NCBI RefSeq assembly: GCF_009068765.1
Contig: NZ_CP035534.1
Location: forward strand, 1,364,001 to 1,428,000
Direction of reading: 5' to 3'
DNA: 64,000 bases
DNA from: Sulfurimonas hydrogeniphila
GTDB taxonomy: Bacteria; Campylobacterota; Campylobacteria; Campylobacterales; Sulfurimonadaceae
A program made the translations under genes and the position numbers. Position 1 is the first letter of the stretch. Each line of letters opens with the position of its first letter. The notes under the pieces are model-generated. The model searched no databases. It was given only the letters and a program-made list of their open reading frames with translations, and was not told the DNA's origin. Positions 15,793-23,816 of the stretch are shown here, in pieces.

Positions 15793-17695
15793 CAGCACTC
15801 TCCTTGCCAATTGGATAATTCATGTTCATAAGAGGCGGAGACATTTTCAAATTTCTTTGCATTCTTGAAAAAAGTGACTGGTTTGAAAAATATGTTCCGC
15901 ACAGTACAATGTGTTGGGCTTTTGTTTTGGATTTGAGTTCCTGTAAAATATCATTAAAATAATCCCCAAAACTCTCAAATATGGAATAAGCGAGGATAGA
16001 AGTACTTACATCAGCCAACTGGTATGAGATAATGCTTGAGAGAAAAGCCGCATGGTCAAAACGGTTGTCACTTACATGGGTGTCAATTTGGATACCGCCT
16101 TTGCCTACAAATTTCATCGCTTCATTGACAACGCCCCGCATTGTTTCATCTTCAATTCCGAGTAAAATTGCCACTGCTTCAAAAAGCTTCACATCTTTTT
16201 TCTTTTGCAGATGAAGCAGCTTTTTATAAATGCGGGGCATGTTTTTTTCCAAATTGACGACAAGTCTGTCAGACCCTTCTCTGAGATTTTTTATATCTTC
16301 TATGATGTTTTTGCCATCAAAAGCCTTGGGAGGCACAACTCTGAGAACATTTTTACCGTCATAATACAAAAAAGAGGGTTCTTCGTCAAAATAGGCTCCG
16401 ACACATTTTTGTCCGAAAACCTCATGTTCTGCAATCACAGACATAAAAGAAGCCTCTTCGGGCATAAAAATATGCTGATTTGGATGATACACTTCTTCTG
16501 TCCCCTCTATGACATTTACCTGTTCTACATGTAAAGAGTCAAAGTGTTGCATTTCATCAAAAAACATCTGATTTTCTTTTGCAAAGCCGATATATTCGTC
16601 AGCGATAGACAAAACATTTCGTTTTTTCAGATTATGTGAAGGGAAAGAGACTCTCTCTCCCTGGGCAATAAAAGAGACATCTTTGTTTAAAAAGACTCTC
16701 ATGTCTTTTTGCGGATTGATTTCAAGGTCATAATCCATCAGCATATCAGCCTCACAGGCAGCATCAGCATCTTCATAGGCAATAAAATCTACGCCAAGTT
16801 TTTGCAATTCTGCTCCCAGCAAAATACAAAATCCGTCATCAGGATACTTTACATAGGCAGTATTGCGTCCAAGCTTTTCTTTAAGTGCTTCATTTTTAAG
16901 CGTTACATGTAAGATCGGTCGCTCAATACCAAGCAGCGCATTAAACTCCTCTGTAATCAAGGAGAGATGGTCTGTTATTTTGGCCGCATTTATCATCATA
17001 AGTACAGAATCATCATGCATTGTATCGGCTTTGTAAAAAAGACGATATCCCATCGTTGTTTTTATGAGCAGTTTTTTATCATCATTGAGTGCTTTTGCCG
17101 CCACCTCAAACATCGTACGAAAACTTCCTGCATCATTGGCATAGCGTTCACTCGATTTGTTCACAAGACGTACCGGTACACCACACTCCTGGCAGCTGTT
17201 AATGTGATGCGATTCTCTCAAACCGGCACTTTGCATCTCTTCCTTACACGATGCACAGGGAACAACAAATTTCATAGAGGTGTTTTGTCGTGCATAAGGA
17301 TAGGCATGTAAAAAACTGTAATTGCCTCCGCAACAGCTGCATGATGTAAAAGGATAGTAATATCTGCGTGAGCTTACATCAAACATCTCTTTTTGACAGG
17401 AGGGACAAAGTCCCAGGTTTAAAGGGTATTCATTCTTTAATTCTGTCTTCGAAGAGACTTCTTCCTCGTTTGCATAACTTTTGGAAGCTTTTAAAAAGAT
17501 GGAAGCCGGCAGTTTTTGTGCAATTGTATCAAGACACGCTTGTAGATTTTCATGTTCTGATGCAAAAGCACAAATAATTTTTCCTTCTCTTTGCGATATG
17601 TCCGCAACAATATCACAGGTTTTTACAATAGATACGACTGTATTATAAAGATAGTTTTGAGAAGATGTTGTGTGTAATTCCAAGATGAATGCCAT
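15770..17695 (-). CDS. hydE: HydE: HypF-like hydrogenase maturation protein
   Basis: A 641-residue HypF paralogue of the type known as HydE in Wolinella and Helicobacter, where it is needed for hydrogenase activity. It keeps a HypF-like double zinc finger (CPSCQKEMFD...CSCCGG and CASCKEEM...CQECG, residues about 97-180) and a weak C-terminal Kae1-like trace (VLCGTYFSNQSLFSRM). The N-terminus lacks the acylphosphatase signature GxVQGVGFR, and the YrdC and Kae1 catalytic motifs are not recognisable. It probably has no carbamoyltransferase activity and may bind the large subunit or HypE. It lies directly before true hypF. Confidence 0.8.
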   Translation of the reverse strand: MAFILELHTTSSQNYLYNTVVSIVKTCDIVADISQREGKIICAFASEHENLQACLDTIAQKLPASIFLKASKSYANEEEVSSKTELKNEYPLNLGLCPSCQKEMFDVSSRRYYYPFTSCSCCGGNYSFLHAYPYARQNTSMKFVVPCASCKEEMQSAGLRESHHINSCQECGVPVRLVNKSSERYANDAGSFRTMFEVAAKALNDDKKLLIKTTMGYRLFYKADTMHDDSVLMMINAAKITDHLSLITEEFNALLGIERPILHVTLKNEALKEKLGRNTAYVKYPDDGFCILLGAELQKLGVDFIAYEDADAACEADMLMDYDLEINPQKDMRVFLNKDVSFIAQGERVSFPSHNLKKRNVLSIADEYIGFAKENQMFFDEMQHFDSLHVEQVNVIEGTEEVYHPNQHIFMPEEASFMSVIAEHEVFGQKCVGAYFDEEPSFLYYDGKNVLRVVPPKAFDGKNIIEDIKNLREGSDRLVVNLEKNMPRIYKKLLHLQKKKDVKLFEAVAILLGIEDETMRGVVNEAMKFVGKGGIQIDTHVSDNRFDHAAFLSSIISYQLADVSTSILAYSIFESFGDYFNDILQELKSKTKAQHIVLCGTYFSNQSLFSRMQRNLKMSPPLMNMNYPIGKESAVVGGVYL

Positions 17696-17725
17696 TGAAT
17701 GCCTTTAAAATGATTTTTCTGTGTC

Positions 17726-17750
17726 AGAAAGAAGCGCTATGCTTCTTTCT
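17726..17750 (-). promoter_or_regulatory. Hairpin at the hydC/hydE junction
   Basis: Perfect 10-bp arms AGAAAGAAGC and GCTTCTTTCT with a 5-nt loop straddle the hydC stop codon (17737-17739). No immediate T run follows on the minus strand, so it is more likely a processing or stabilising hairpin, or a leaky terminator, that lowers expression of hydE-hypF-hydD relative to the structural genes. Confidence 0.5.
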
Positions 17751-18471
17751 CTTTAACAAATTTGGTACCGCTGACAACAATACCAATGTCTCCCTCTTTC
17801 CAAAATATGGTACGCCATACCTGATAATAGATATGAAAAGCCACCCAGGAAAGGATAAACCACATAGTCATGTGATGCACTATGCGCACATCCATAATAT
17901 TTGTTCCCGTTGCCGTTGAACCAATCATCCATGATGAAACCGGCAGGGTCCAGTCTGTCACCAAATGCAACATCCAGGGCCACCATGACCCTATAGAACT
18001 CAGCCCGGATTCAAGCCCGTGTACATAGAGTTGCAGTCCTGTCAAAAGCATCCATGCAAGCATTAAATGAAACAGCAAAAAGAAAACAGTATTGAAACTG
18101 TCACTGTGAGTAGAATCAAACTTTTTACGGCGGTTCAGCATAACAAGGTTGATGATAACTTCAAAAAACTCTTTGATGTTTCCTGCCGTCGGGATGATCT
18201 TTTTATATGGTTTTTCAAATCTTGAAAAGAAATAAAGATACGCGATAACAATACTGCTGACGTCAAATATGATTGCAATCATAAAATGCACCCATCGGTT
18301 CCATGCCATCACATACTTCATAACAGCAGGCTCAGCAATCAGTGTCTGATAATAAGGATGCCCTATATAGAGTCCGGTTACCACCGCACCTACCATGCTG
18401 AATGCGACAACCCAGTGGTTAAGTCGCATAAAAGCTGTCATCCTTTTGACTTGTTTGTATTTAGGTTTCAT
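17737..18471 (-). CDS. hydC: Hydrogenase cytochrome b subunit HydC
   Basis: The membrane anchor that passes electrons from HydAB to the quinone pool through two haem b groups. Four main hydrophobic helices are visible, with histidines in LNHWVVAF (about residue 19), WVHFMIAIIFD (about 60), LFHLMLAW, LYVHG, and HHMTMWFILSWVAFHIYYQ near the C-terminus. The ATG at 18471 is preceded by AAGGAG at good distance and follows the hydB stop by 11 nt; an upstream frame opening at 18495 inside hydB is rejected. Length is 244. Confidence 0.92.
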   Translation of the reverse strand: MKPKYKQVKRMTAFMRLNHWVVAFSMVGAVVTGLYIGHPYYQTLIAEPAVMKYVMAWNRWVHFMIAIIFDVSSIVIAYLYFFSRFEKPYKKIIPTAGNIKEFFEVIINLVMLNRRKKFDSTHSDSFNTVFFLLFHLMLAWMLLTGLQLYVHGLESGLSSIGSWWPWMLHLVTDWTLPVSSWMIGSTATGTNIMDVRIVHHMTMWFILSWVAFHIYYQVWRTIFWKEGDIGIVVSGTKFVKEKEA

Positions 18472-18482
18472 AATTGTTCTCC

Positions 18483-20261
18483 TTAGATACTGCAACCGGT
18501 ATCTATTTTATAGACACCGAGTTCCTTACCCTTTGTATCAACAACATGCACTGCACACGCGATACAAGGATCAAAACTATGAATGGTACGTATAATCTCC
18601 AGAGGCTGTTCGGGATCAGCCACCTTTGTACCGATAAGTGCTGCTTCGTATGCTCCCAAACGGCCTTTGTAATCCCGTGGTGCAGCATTCCATGTTGAAG
18701 GCACTACTGCCTGATAATTTGAAATTTTTCCGTTTTCTACTCTCACCCAGTGACCGAGTGCTCCGCGAGGTGCTTCGGCAAGTCCCATTCCTTTTGTCTT
18801 CACACTTACTTTGTCAAAATCAAACTCTGTCCATGTTCGCAAATCTCCGCTTGCAGCATTTGCAGCCAACTCATCTACCCACTCAACCATAACATCAGCC
18901 ATAAGCTCTGTCTCAATAGCACGGGCTGCTGTACGTCCGACTGTACTAAAGAGTACCGCTGTCGGTAAATTACCGCGTTTTAAGAAGTTCATGACATATT
19001 TTGTTATTCTCTCATCTTTTTTGGCAACACCGACAACCATACGGGCCAAAGGTCCGACTTCAACACGGGTATCATTATAAATCGGAGACTTGATCCAGGA
19101 GTATTTCTCATCAGTTTTAAGGTAGGCTATGCCATCCTCTTTTTTATCAAGTCCGGTATATTCCGGAATGGTTGTACCATCATACGGATGTTCGGGTTTT
19201 CCTGTACCTGCATACCATGAGTGTGTAACATCTTCTGCAATTTTTTGCGGATCAACATCTTCAACTTTTGACAAATCACCACCATAAACCAGTCCGCTTG
19301 GAAAAAGTGTTTTTGCCTTGTAAAAACCGGTATCGTCAAGTCTAAAATCACCATAGGTCATATAGTTAAGCAGACCTCCGCCGGTTCCGCCGACACCTTT
19401 GCCCTGCATAAGTTCAGTAAATGTTGCTTTCGAATCCGTTGCCTCATCGGCATACATTGTTCCAGCCATATAAACATCCGGAAGATAGGCCTGCTTGACA
19501 AACTTTGTGGTATCTTGTAAAAGCTGCTTGAACAAAGCAATTCTTGCAGGATTTTGAATATCCTGTACACAGGTCACCCCACCGACAACTATAGACTGAG
19601 GATGCGGATTTTTCCCGCCAAATATAGCCTGCATTTTTGCCATATCTCTTTGAATATCCAGTGCTTTGAGGTAATGCGCAACACCAATGAGGTTTTGTTC
19701 CGGAGTCAGTTTATAATGTTTGTTCCCCCAGTAACCATTCCCGAAAATTCCAAGACGGCCCTGTTTGACAAACTTGGCTACTCTCTCTTGGACCTCTTTA
19801 AGATCTCCATATCCTTCATACGGGACTGTTCCGGCTACTGCAGCCCATTTTTCTGCTTCTTTTGCCGCTTTTTTCGGATCTGCCGAGAGTGCTGAAACAA
19901 CATCCACAAAGTCAAGTGCATGCAGGTGATAAAAATGCACCAAATGGTCATGCATATAGAGTGCCCCCTGAATAAGGTTACGCACCAAACGCGCATTTTT
20001 AGGAACAGTAATGTCAAAAGCATCTTCTACTGCCTCAATACTTCGCTGATAATGCGTTCCCGTACAAACACCACAGATACGCATAGCCAACAATCCCGCA
20101 TCGCGTGGATCACGGCCTTTTAAAATTGTCTCAATCCCTCTAAAGAGTGTTGAGGAAGCATACGCATCTACAATTGTATTGTTCTCATCTATAATTGCCT
20201 CTATTCTTAAATGACCCTCGATTCTTGTTATAGGGTCAACTACTATATGTTTCTTTGCCAT
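18483..20261 (-). CDS. hydB: NiFe hydrogenase large subunit HydB (group 1)
   Basis: The catalytic subunit of the membrane-bound uptake hydrogenase, holding the NiFe(CN)2CO site. Motif L1 RICGVCTGTHY (near residue 61) and L2 DPCIACAVHV near the C-terminus supply the four cysteine ligands. After the His of L2 a tail VVDTKGKELGVYKIDTGCSI remains, which is the extension removed by the endopeptidase. At 592 residues it is full length. TAATG overlap with the end of hydA. It is exported with HydA by the Tat system. Confidence 0.96.
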   Translation of the reverse strand: MAKKHIVVDPITRIEGHLRIEAIIDENNTIVDAYASSTLFRGIETILKGRDPRDAGLLAMRICGVCTGTHYQRSIEAVEDAFDITVPKNARLVRNLIQGALYMHDHLVHFYHLHALDFVDVVSALSADPKKAAKEAEKWAAVAGTVPYEGYGDLKEVQERVAKFVKQGRLGIFGNGYWGNKHYKLTPEQNLIGVAHYLKALDIQRDMAKMQAIFGGKNPHPQSIVVGGVTCVQDIQNPARIALFKQLLQDTTKFVKQAYLPDVYMAGTMYADEATDSKATFTELMQGKGVGGTGGGLLNYMTYGDFRLDDTGFYKAKTLFPSGLVYGGDLSKVEDVDPQKIAEDVTHSWYAGTGKPEHPYDGTTIPEYTGLDKKEDGIAYLKTDEKYSWIKSPIYNDTRVEVGPLARMVVGVAKKDERITKYVMNFLKRGNLPTAVLFSTVGRTAARAIETELMADVMVEWVDELAANAASGDLRTWTEFDFDKVSVKTKGMGLAEAPRGALGHWVRVENGKISNYQAVVPSTWNAAPRDYKGRLGAYEAALIGTKVADPEQPLEIIRTIHSFDPCIACAVHVVDTKGKELGVYKIDTGCSI

Positions 20262-21496
20262 TATGCTTCTCCTCCATCTTCTTTCTTCCCTGCTACTGCA
20301 CTGGCCACTGCATGAATACCTATACCTATGCCCGCTGCGGTCAAGAGTCCCAAACCAAACTCATCAACAGTTTTTTCCACACCGCCGGTAGGTGCTTTAA
20401 TTTTCGCATCTGCCATTGGTCTCTCATACGCATATTTATCCCAGAAATCCGGTTCTGAACAGCCGATACATCCGCGGCCCACACCAACAGGCCAGTTCAC
20501 ACCCTCGTTATATCTTACTATGGAACAGTTGTTAAATGTCATTGGACCTTTACAACCGACTTTGTAGAGACAGAAGTTGTTTTTTGCACCCTCGTCACCC
20601 CACTCTTCCACATACTCACCTGCATCAAAGTGCGCTCTTCTTTCGCAGTTGTCATGAATTCTATAGCCAAAAGCAAACTTCGGACGAAGCAGTGAATCCA
20701 GTTCCGGAACCTGTCCGGTTAGGATGTAGTGTAAGATAACCCCTACCATATTTGCAGGATTGGCAGGACAGGCAGGAATGTTGATAAGAGGTTTGCCCTG
20801 TATGACATCCATCACACCTACCGCACCTGTCGGATTTGGAGCAGCCGCAGGCACTCCTCCAAAAGTCGCACAACTTCCGACTGCAACAACAGCAGCTGCA
20901 TGTTTTGCCACACGCAACAAGTGGTCATGCATAGTCTCACCGCTTGCACCTATAGTTCCAAACTGTCCGTTCATGCCAAGCGGTACCGCTCCCTCAACAA
21001 ACAGAAGGTATTTGTCTTTGAAAGTCTCCATCGCATCTTCAAGCTGTTTTTCAGCCTGATGTCCTGCAGCAGCCTGAAGTGTTTCATGAAACTCCAAAGA
21101 GATGATATCAAGCACAATTTCATCAATTTTCGGTCCGTCTGAACGCAGTAATGCCTCAGAGTTTCCGGCACAGTCTGAGAGTTCCAGCCAGATAACAGGC
21201 GCTCTGTTCATAAGCAGCGCAGCGTCAGCTACAAGCGGAGTAAAAGAAGCCGGAAGCATAAGCATACCGGTTACTGCACTTGCCCACTTTAAAAAATCCC
21301 TTCTCTCGATTCCCTGCATCTCCAAAACATCAGTAATGTCCAATCTGTTATTAATCGGTTGTTGCGTTTTTAACTCTTCAATACGGGCTTGACACTTCTC
21401 AAACAGCTTTTCATAATAAGCATCCCCTTTGTTCGTCTCAACGCGTGCACTTTTTGATGTAAAGAGTTTTTTTACACCTTCAATTCTATCCGCCAT
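20261..21496 (-). CDS. hydA: NiFe hydrogenase small subunit HydA (group 1)
   Basis: The iron-sulphur subunit of the uptake hydrogenase. A Tat motif ERRDFLKWA occurs unusually late (about residue 63) after a charged cytoplasmic leader of some 60 residues. Proximal-cluster region SDCAGNSEALL has Asn where a second Cys is usual; further ligands are GSCATFGG, IPACPANP, HDNCERR, NNFCLYKVGC, FNNC and GCIGC. A C-terminal membrane helix (GLGLLTAAGIGIGIHAVASA) anchors it. The ATG at 21496 has AAGGAG 6 nt upstream; the longer frame from 21559 runs through the operator and is rejected. Length 411. Confidence 0.94.
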   Translation of the reverse strand: MADRIEGVKKLFTSKSARVETNKGDAYYEKLFEKCQARIEELKTQQPINNRLDITDVLEMQGIERRDFLKWASAVTGMLMLPASFTPLVADAALLMNRAPVIWLELSDCAGNSEALLRSDGPKIDEIVLDIISLEFHETLQAAAGHQAEKQLEDAMETFKDKYLLFVEGAVPLGMNGQFGTIGASGETMHDHLLRVAKHAAAVVAVGSCATFGGVPAAAPNPTGAVGVMDVIQGKPLINIPACPANPANMVGVILHYILTGQVPELDSLLRPKFAFGYRIHDNCERRAHFDAGEYVEEWGDEGAKNNFCLYKVGCKGPMTFNNCSIVRYNEGVNWPVGVGRGCIGCSEPDFWDKYAYERPMADAKIKAPTGGVEKTVDEFGLGLLTAAGIGIGIHAVASAVAGKKEDGGEA

Positions 21497-21517
21497 AGCT
21501 GACTCCTTCTCTATAAA

Positions 21518-21531
21518 TGAATAATCATTCA
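21518..21531. promoter_or_regulatory. TetR-type operator C (hydA)
   Basis: TGAATGATTATTCA on the minus strand, 22 nt before the hydA ATG. A -10-like TAAGAT (minus strand, 21539-21534) sits 2 nt upstream of it, so a bound repressor would cover the transcription start of hydABC. It matches operators A and B in the pattern TGAATG-N3-ATTCA. Confidence 0.65.
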
Positions 21532-21594
21532 CTATCTTACAAAAGAATAACTTAAACAAATATAATATTTATTAAATTGAACTAAATTTATATT

Positions 21595-21615
21595 TTTCTT
21601 ATATGGTTTTAGAAC
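21595..21615 (-). promoter_or_regulatory. Shared 21-bp upstream motif, copy 2
   Basis: TTTCTTATAT-GG-TTTTAGAAC, 99 nt before the hydA ATG and 63 nt upstream of operator C. It is 19/21 identical to the element at 11551-11571 before the Ni/hyp operon, in the same orientation. The difference in spacing is about one helical turn (12 nt). Candidate binding site for a second regulator. Confidence 0.6.
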
Positions 21616-21631
21616 TAAACAGCTGTCTGAA

Positions 21632-22933
21632 CTAGTGAGTAGTACACACAGAACAGACATCAAAAGTGCGAAATATGAATTTTGCATCTGCCTGTGAGCA
21701 ATGCAGCATTGCCTGTTGTGCGGGGGAAGGATTTTCTTTTGTAGCGCTTGCTATATTGTACTGTGTCGGAGTGATGATTTCATAAGACTTTATAATACCC
21801 TCTTTTATTTGTACTCTGTGAATTAACGGTCCCCTGGGTGCTTCCACAACACCTTCTCCCGTTCCTGAGATGTTTTTAAGAGGAATAGTCTCTCTACAGG
21901 ATGCTTCACTGATATTTATCTCATCCAAAAGTTTTTTGCAAAATCCAAGAAGATATGCGGTCTCATAAATGCGTGCCATAACACGGGTATAGGCACTGTC
22001 TTTAAATCTTCTGTGCATATTTTTTATGAGCTTAAACTCTTTTGCCATGCAACGTGCAAGCGGACCTGTTTCGTAAAACTGGTTTTTATAAAGCGCATTT
22101 TTTGCATAACTCTTCTCATCCGGCGCATAGGCATCCTGTGTCTCTACATATTTGGAAGCTACCTTGAAAAGCTTCGTCCCTTTTACTTTTGCAGCATGAG
22201 AAAACTCATGTATGCCTATACTTAAAAATGTATCTTTTGCATGACCTTTTTTGTGCATCTCCAAATCTATCAATAACTGCTCAATTTTTGCAAAATCACT
22301 CTCAAGCGGTGCAAAGTCTTTACATGATTCAAAAGATAAAAACTCCTCAACACTCGCGCCTAAAGTCTCTGCTTCAAAATACTCTGTCAGTTTTTGCAAA
22401 TGACTTTTTGCCTTTGTAAGGTCCACATAGGTAAAATCACTTGTAATCCCTCCGGGAACCATATAAGAGGAATGCGGCCACTGTCCGGCAAAAATTGCCA
22501 GGATTTTTGTTGCAAAAGAGGCTCCGTAAGCTCCTTTAAGCGGAGTATTGAGCAGTTCTTCGGACTCTGAAAGTTCTCTGAGGTGCGGAACAAGCACCAA
22601 ATATATCCATTTCAGATGGTTTTGAATAATTTCTAAAACCAGTGTTATTTCACGTACCTTTGCTGCTTTGTTTGTTATCTCAACAACAGAATCGCTGTTT
22701 TTATAGGCATCTTCTATTGCCCGCACACTTGCCAAAAGATGGGAATGCCCGCAAATACCACACACTCTTGGGGTAATTACCAAAGCATCCATAGCATTTT
22801 TGCCCTCAAGCATCTTTTCCATACCTCTGAAATGTGGAAAGGCTATGGTTACAAAATCGACGATATTGCCTTTCATATCAAAATAGAGTGAGGCTTCACC
22901 CTCTATCTGTTCAAGTATTGTTTTTGTAATCAA
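21632..22933 (-). CDS. NiFe hydrogenase large subunit, cytoplasmic group 2 type
   Basis: A 433-residue large subunit with L1 RVCGICGHSH (near residue 57) and L2 FDVCSVCTTH at the extreme C-terminus. The chain ends exactly at the L2 His, so there is no extension to cleave, as in regulatory HupV/HoxC-type hydrogenases. Such enzymes sense H2 or act in cytoplasmic uptake. The start is a TTG with GAGGAG 7 nt upstream, overlapping the small subunit gene by 23 nt. No HupT kinase or HupR regulator is nearby; a TetR gene leads the operon instead. Confidence 0.9.
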   Translation of the reverse strand: MITKTILEQIEGEASLYFDMKGNIVDFVTIAFPHFRGMEKMLEGKNAMDALVITPRVCGICGHSHLLASVRAIEDAYKNSDSVVEITNKAAKVREITLVLEIIQNHLKWIYLVLVPHLRELSESEELLNTPLKGAYGASFATKILAIFAGQWPHSSYMVPGGITSDFTYVDLTKAKSHLQKLTEYFEAETLGASVEEFLSFESCKDFAPLESDFAKIEQLLIDLEMHKKGHAKDTFLSIGIHEFSHAAKVKGTKLFKVASKYVETQDAYAPDEKSYAKNALYKNQFYETGPLARCMAKEFKLIKNMHRRFKDSAYTRVMARIYETAYLLGFCKKLLDEINISEASCRETIPLKNISGTGEGVVEAPRGPLIHRVQIKEGIIKSYEIITPTQYNIASATKENPSPAQQAMLHCSQADAKFIFRTFDVCSVCTTH

Positions 22934-23816
22934 TCAGAGGCTCCTCAAGTCGTTTTATGTGGAATGTTTTTGCAATACCTGTTACAGTCAGGTAGGCTCT
23001 CTTTGGTACACCGACAGGAGCATCTGCCGGTATGGACATATTTGTTTTTGTCTCAAAAAGATTTGTTCTTGGAAAGTCACTCTCTGTACAGCCAAAGCAG
23101 GGTGTTCCCGATCTTGTTTTGGAGTTCACACCATTCCAGAGAATTGTATTGCATGATCCGTGTGTCATCGGTGCACGACAACCCTGCTTGTAAAACAGGC
23201 AGCCTTCTTTTTCTCCAAAATGGTTTGCATCCACTTTCCACTCAAAATATTCGTTTCGTGTGCAGCCGTGATGCACCAGGGAGCTGTAAAGTTCTTGTGG
23301 TCTGTGCTCTTCATCAAGAACAATCTTGCGCCTGTCAATAATCATATTCAGTGTGAAACCCAGCCACTCCGGATGAACCGGGCACCCGGACAGGTTGATT
23401 ATTTTTGCATTATATTCCTGCAGAGGACCGTTTTTTTCTGCTTCATTAAAAAGTATACCGGAATTTGTCTGGGGAGAAGTTGCCTTGAATATGCCGCCAA
23501 AACTGGCACAGGTACCGACTGCTATAATGTATTTGGCATTTTTTGCATAATGGCGGAGTATTTTGTCTACAAAAACACCTGCCCTTTTTAAAGACGGATC
23601 ATATGCCCCTTCAAATATCAAAACATCACAGCCTGTTTTGCACTCTGCCATTTCGCTTAAAGCATATTTTGAGGGTAAAAGGGGATGCTGTAAAAATTCT
23701 GTCTTTTCTAAAAGTTCGCCTAAATAATCCAGATTTAAAAAAGAGTGGGCATTCCCGTTACATGTAAGGCCCTGCAGCCAAAAAACCTTTAATTTATGTT
23801 CTTGTTTTGAGTGCAT
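22911..23816 (-). CDS. NiFe hydrogenase small subunit, cytoplasmic group 2 type
   Basis: A 301-residue small subunit without a Tat signal or membrane anchor, so cytoplasmic. WLQGLTCNGNAHSFLN (near residue 12) is a C-x-G-N proximal motif, as I recall from cyanobacterial HupS. Other cluster ligands are GTCASFGG, LSGCPVHP, HHGCTRNEYF, EGCLFYKQGC, GSCN and PCFGC. The frame is open further upstream, but the ATG at 23816 (MHSKQEHK) gives a normal N-terminus. It overlaps the end of the TetR gene by 23 nt, so both are translated from one message. Confidence 0.9.
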   Translation of the reverse strand: MHSKQEHKLKVFWLQGLTCNGNAHSFLNLDYLGELLEKTEFLQHPLLPSKYALSEMAECKTGCDVLIFEGAYDPSLKRAGVFVDKILRHYAKNAKYIIAVGTCASFGGIFKATSPQTNSGILFNEAEKNGPLQEYNAKIINLSGCPVHPEWLGFTLNMIIDRRKIVLDEEHRPQELYSSLVHHGCTRNEYFEWKVDANHFGEKEGCLFYKQGCRAPMTHGSCNTILWNGVNSKTRSGTPCFGCTESDFPRTNLFETKTNMSIPADAPVGVPKRAYLTVTGIAKTFHIKRLEEPLIDYKNNT

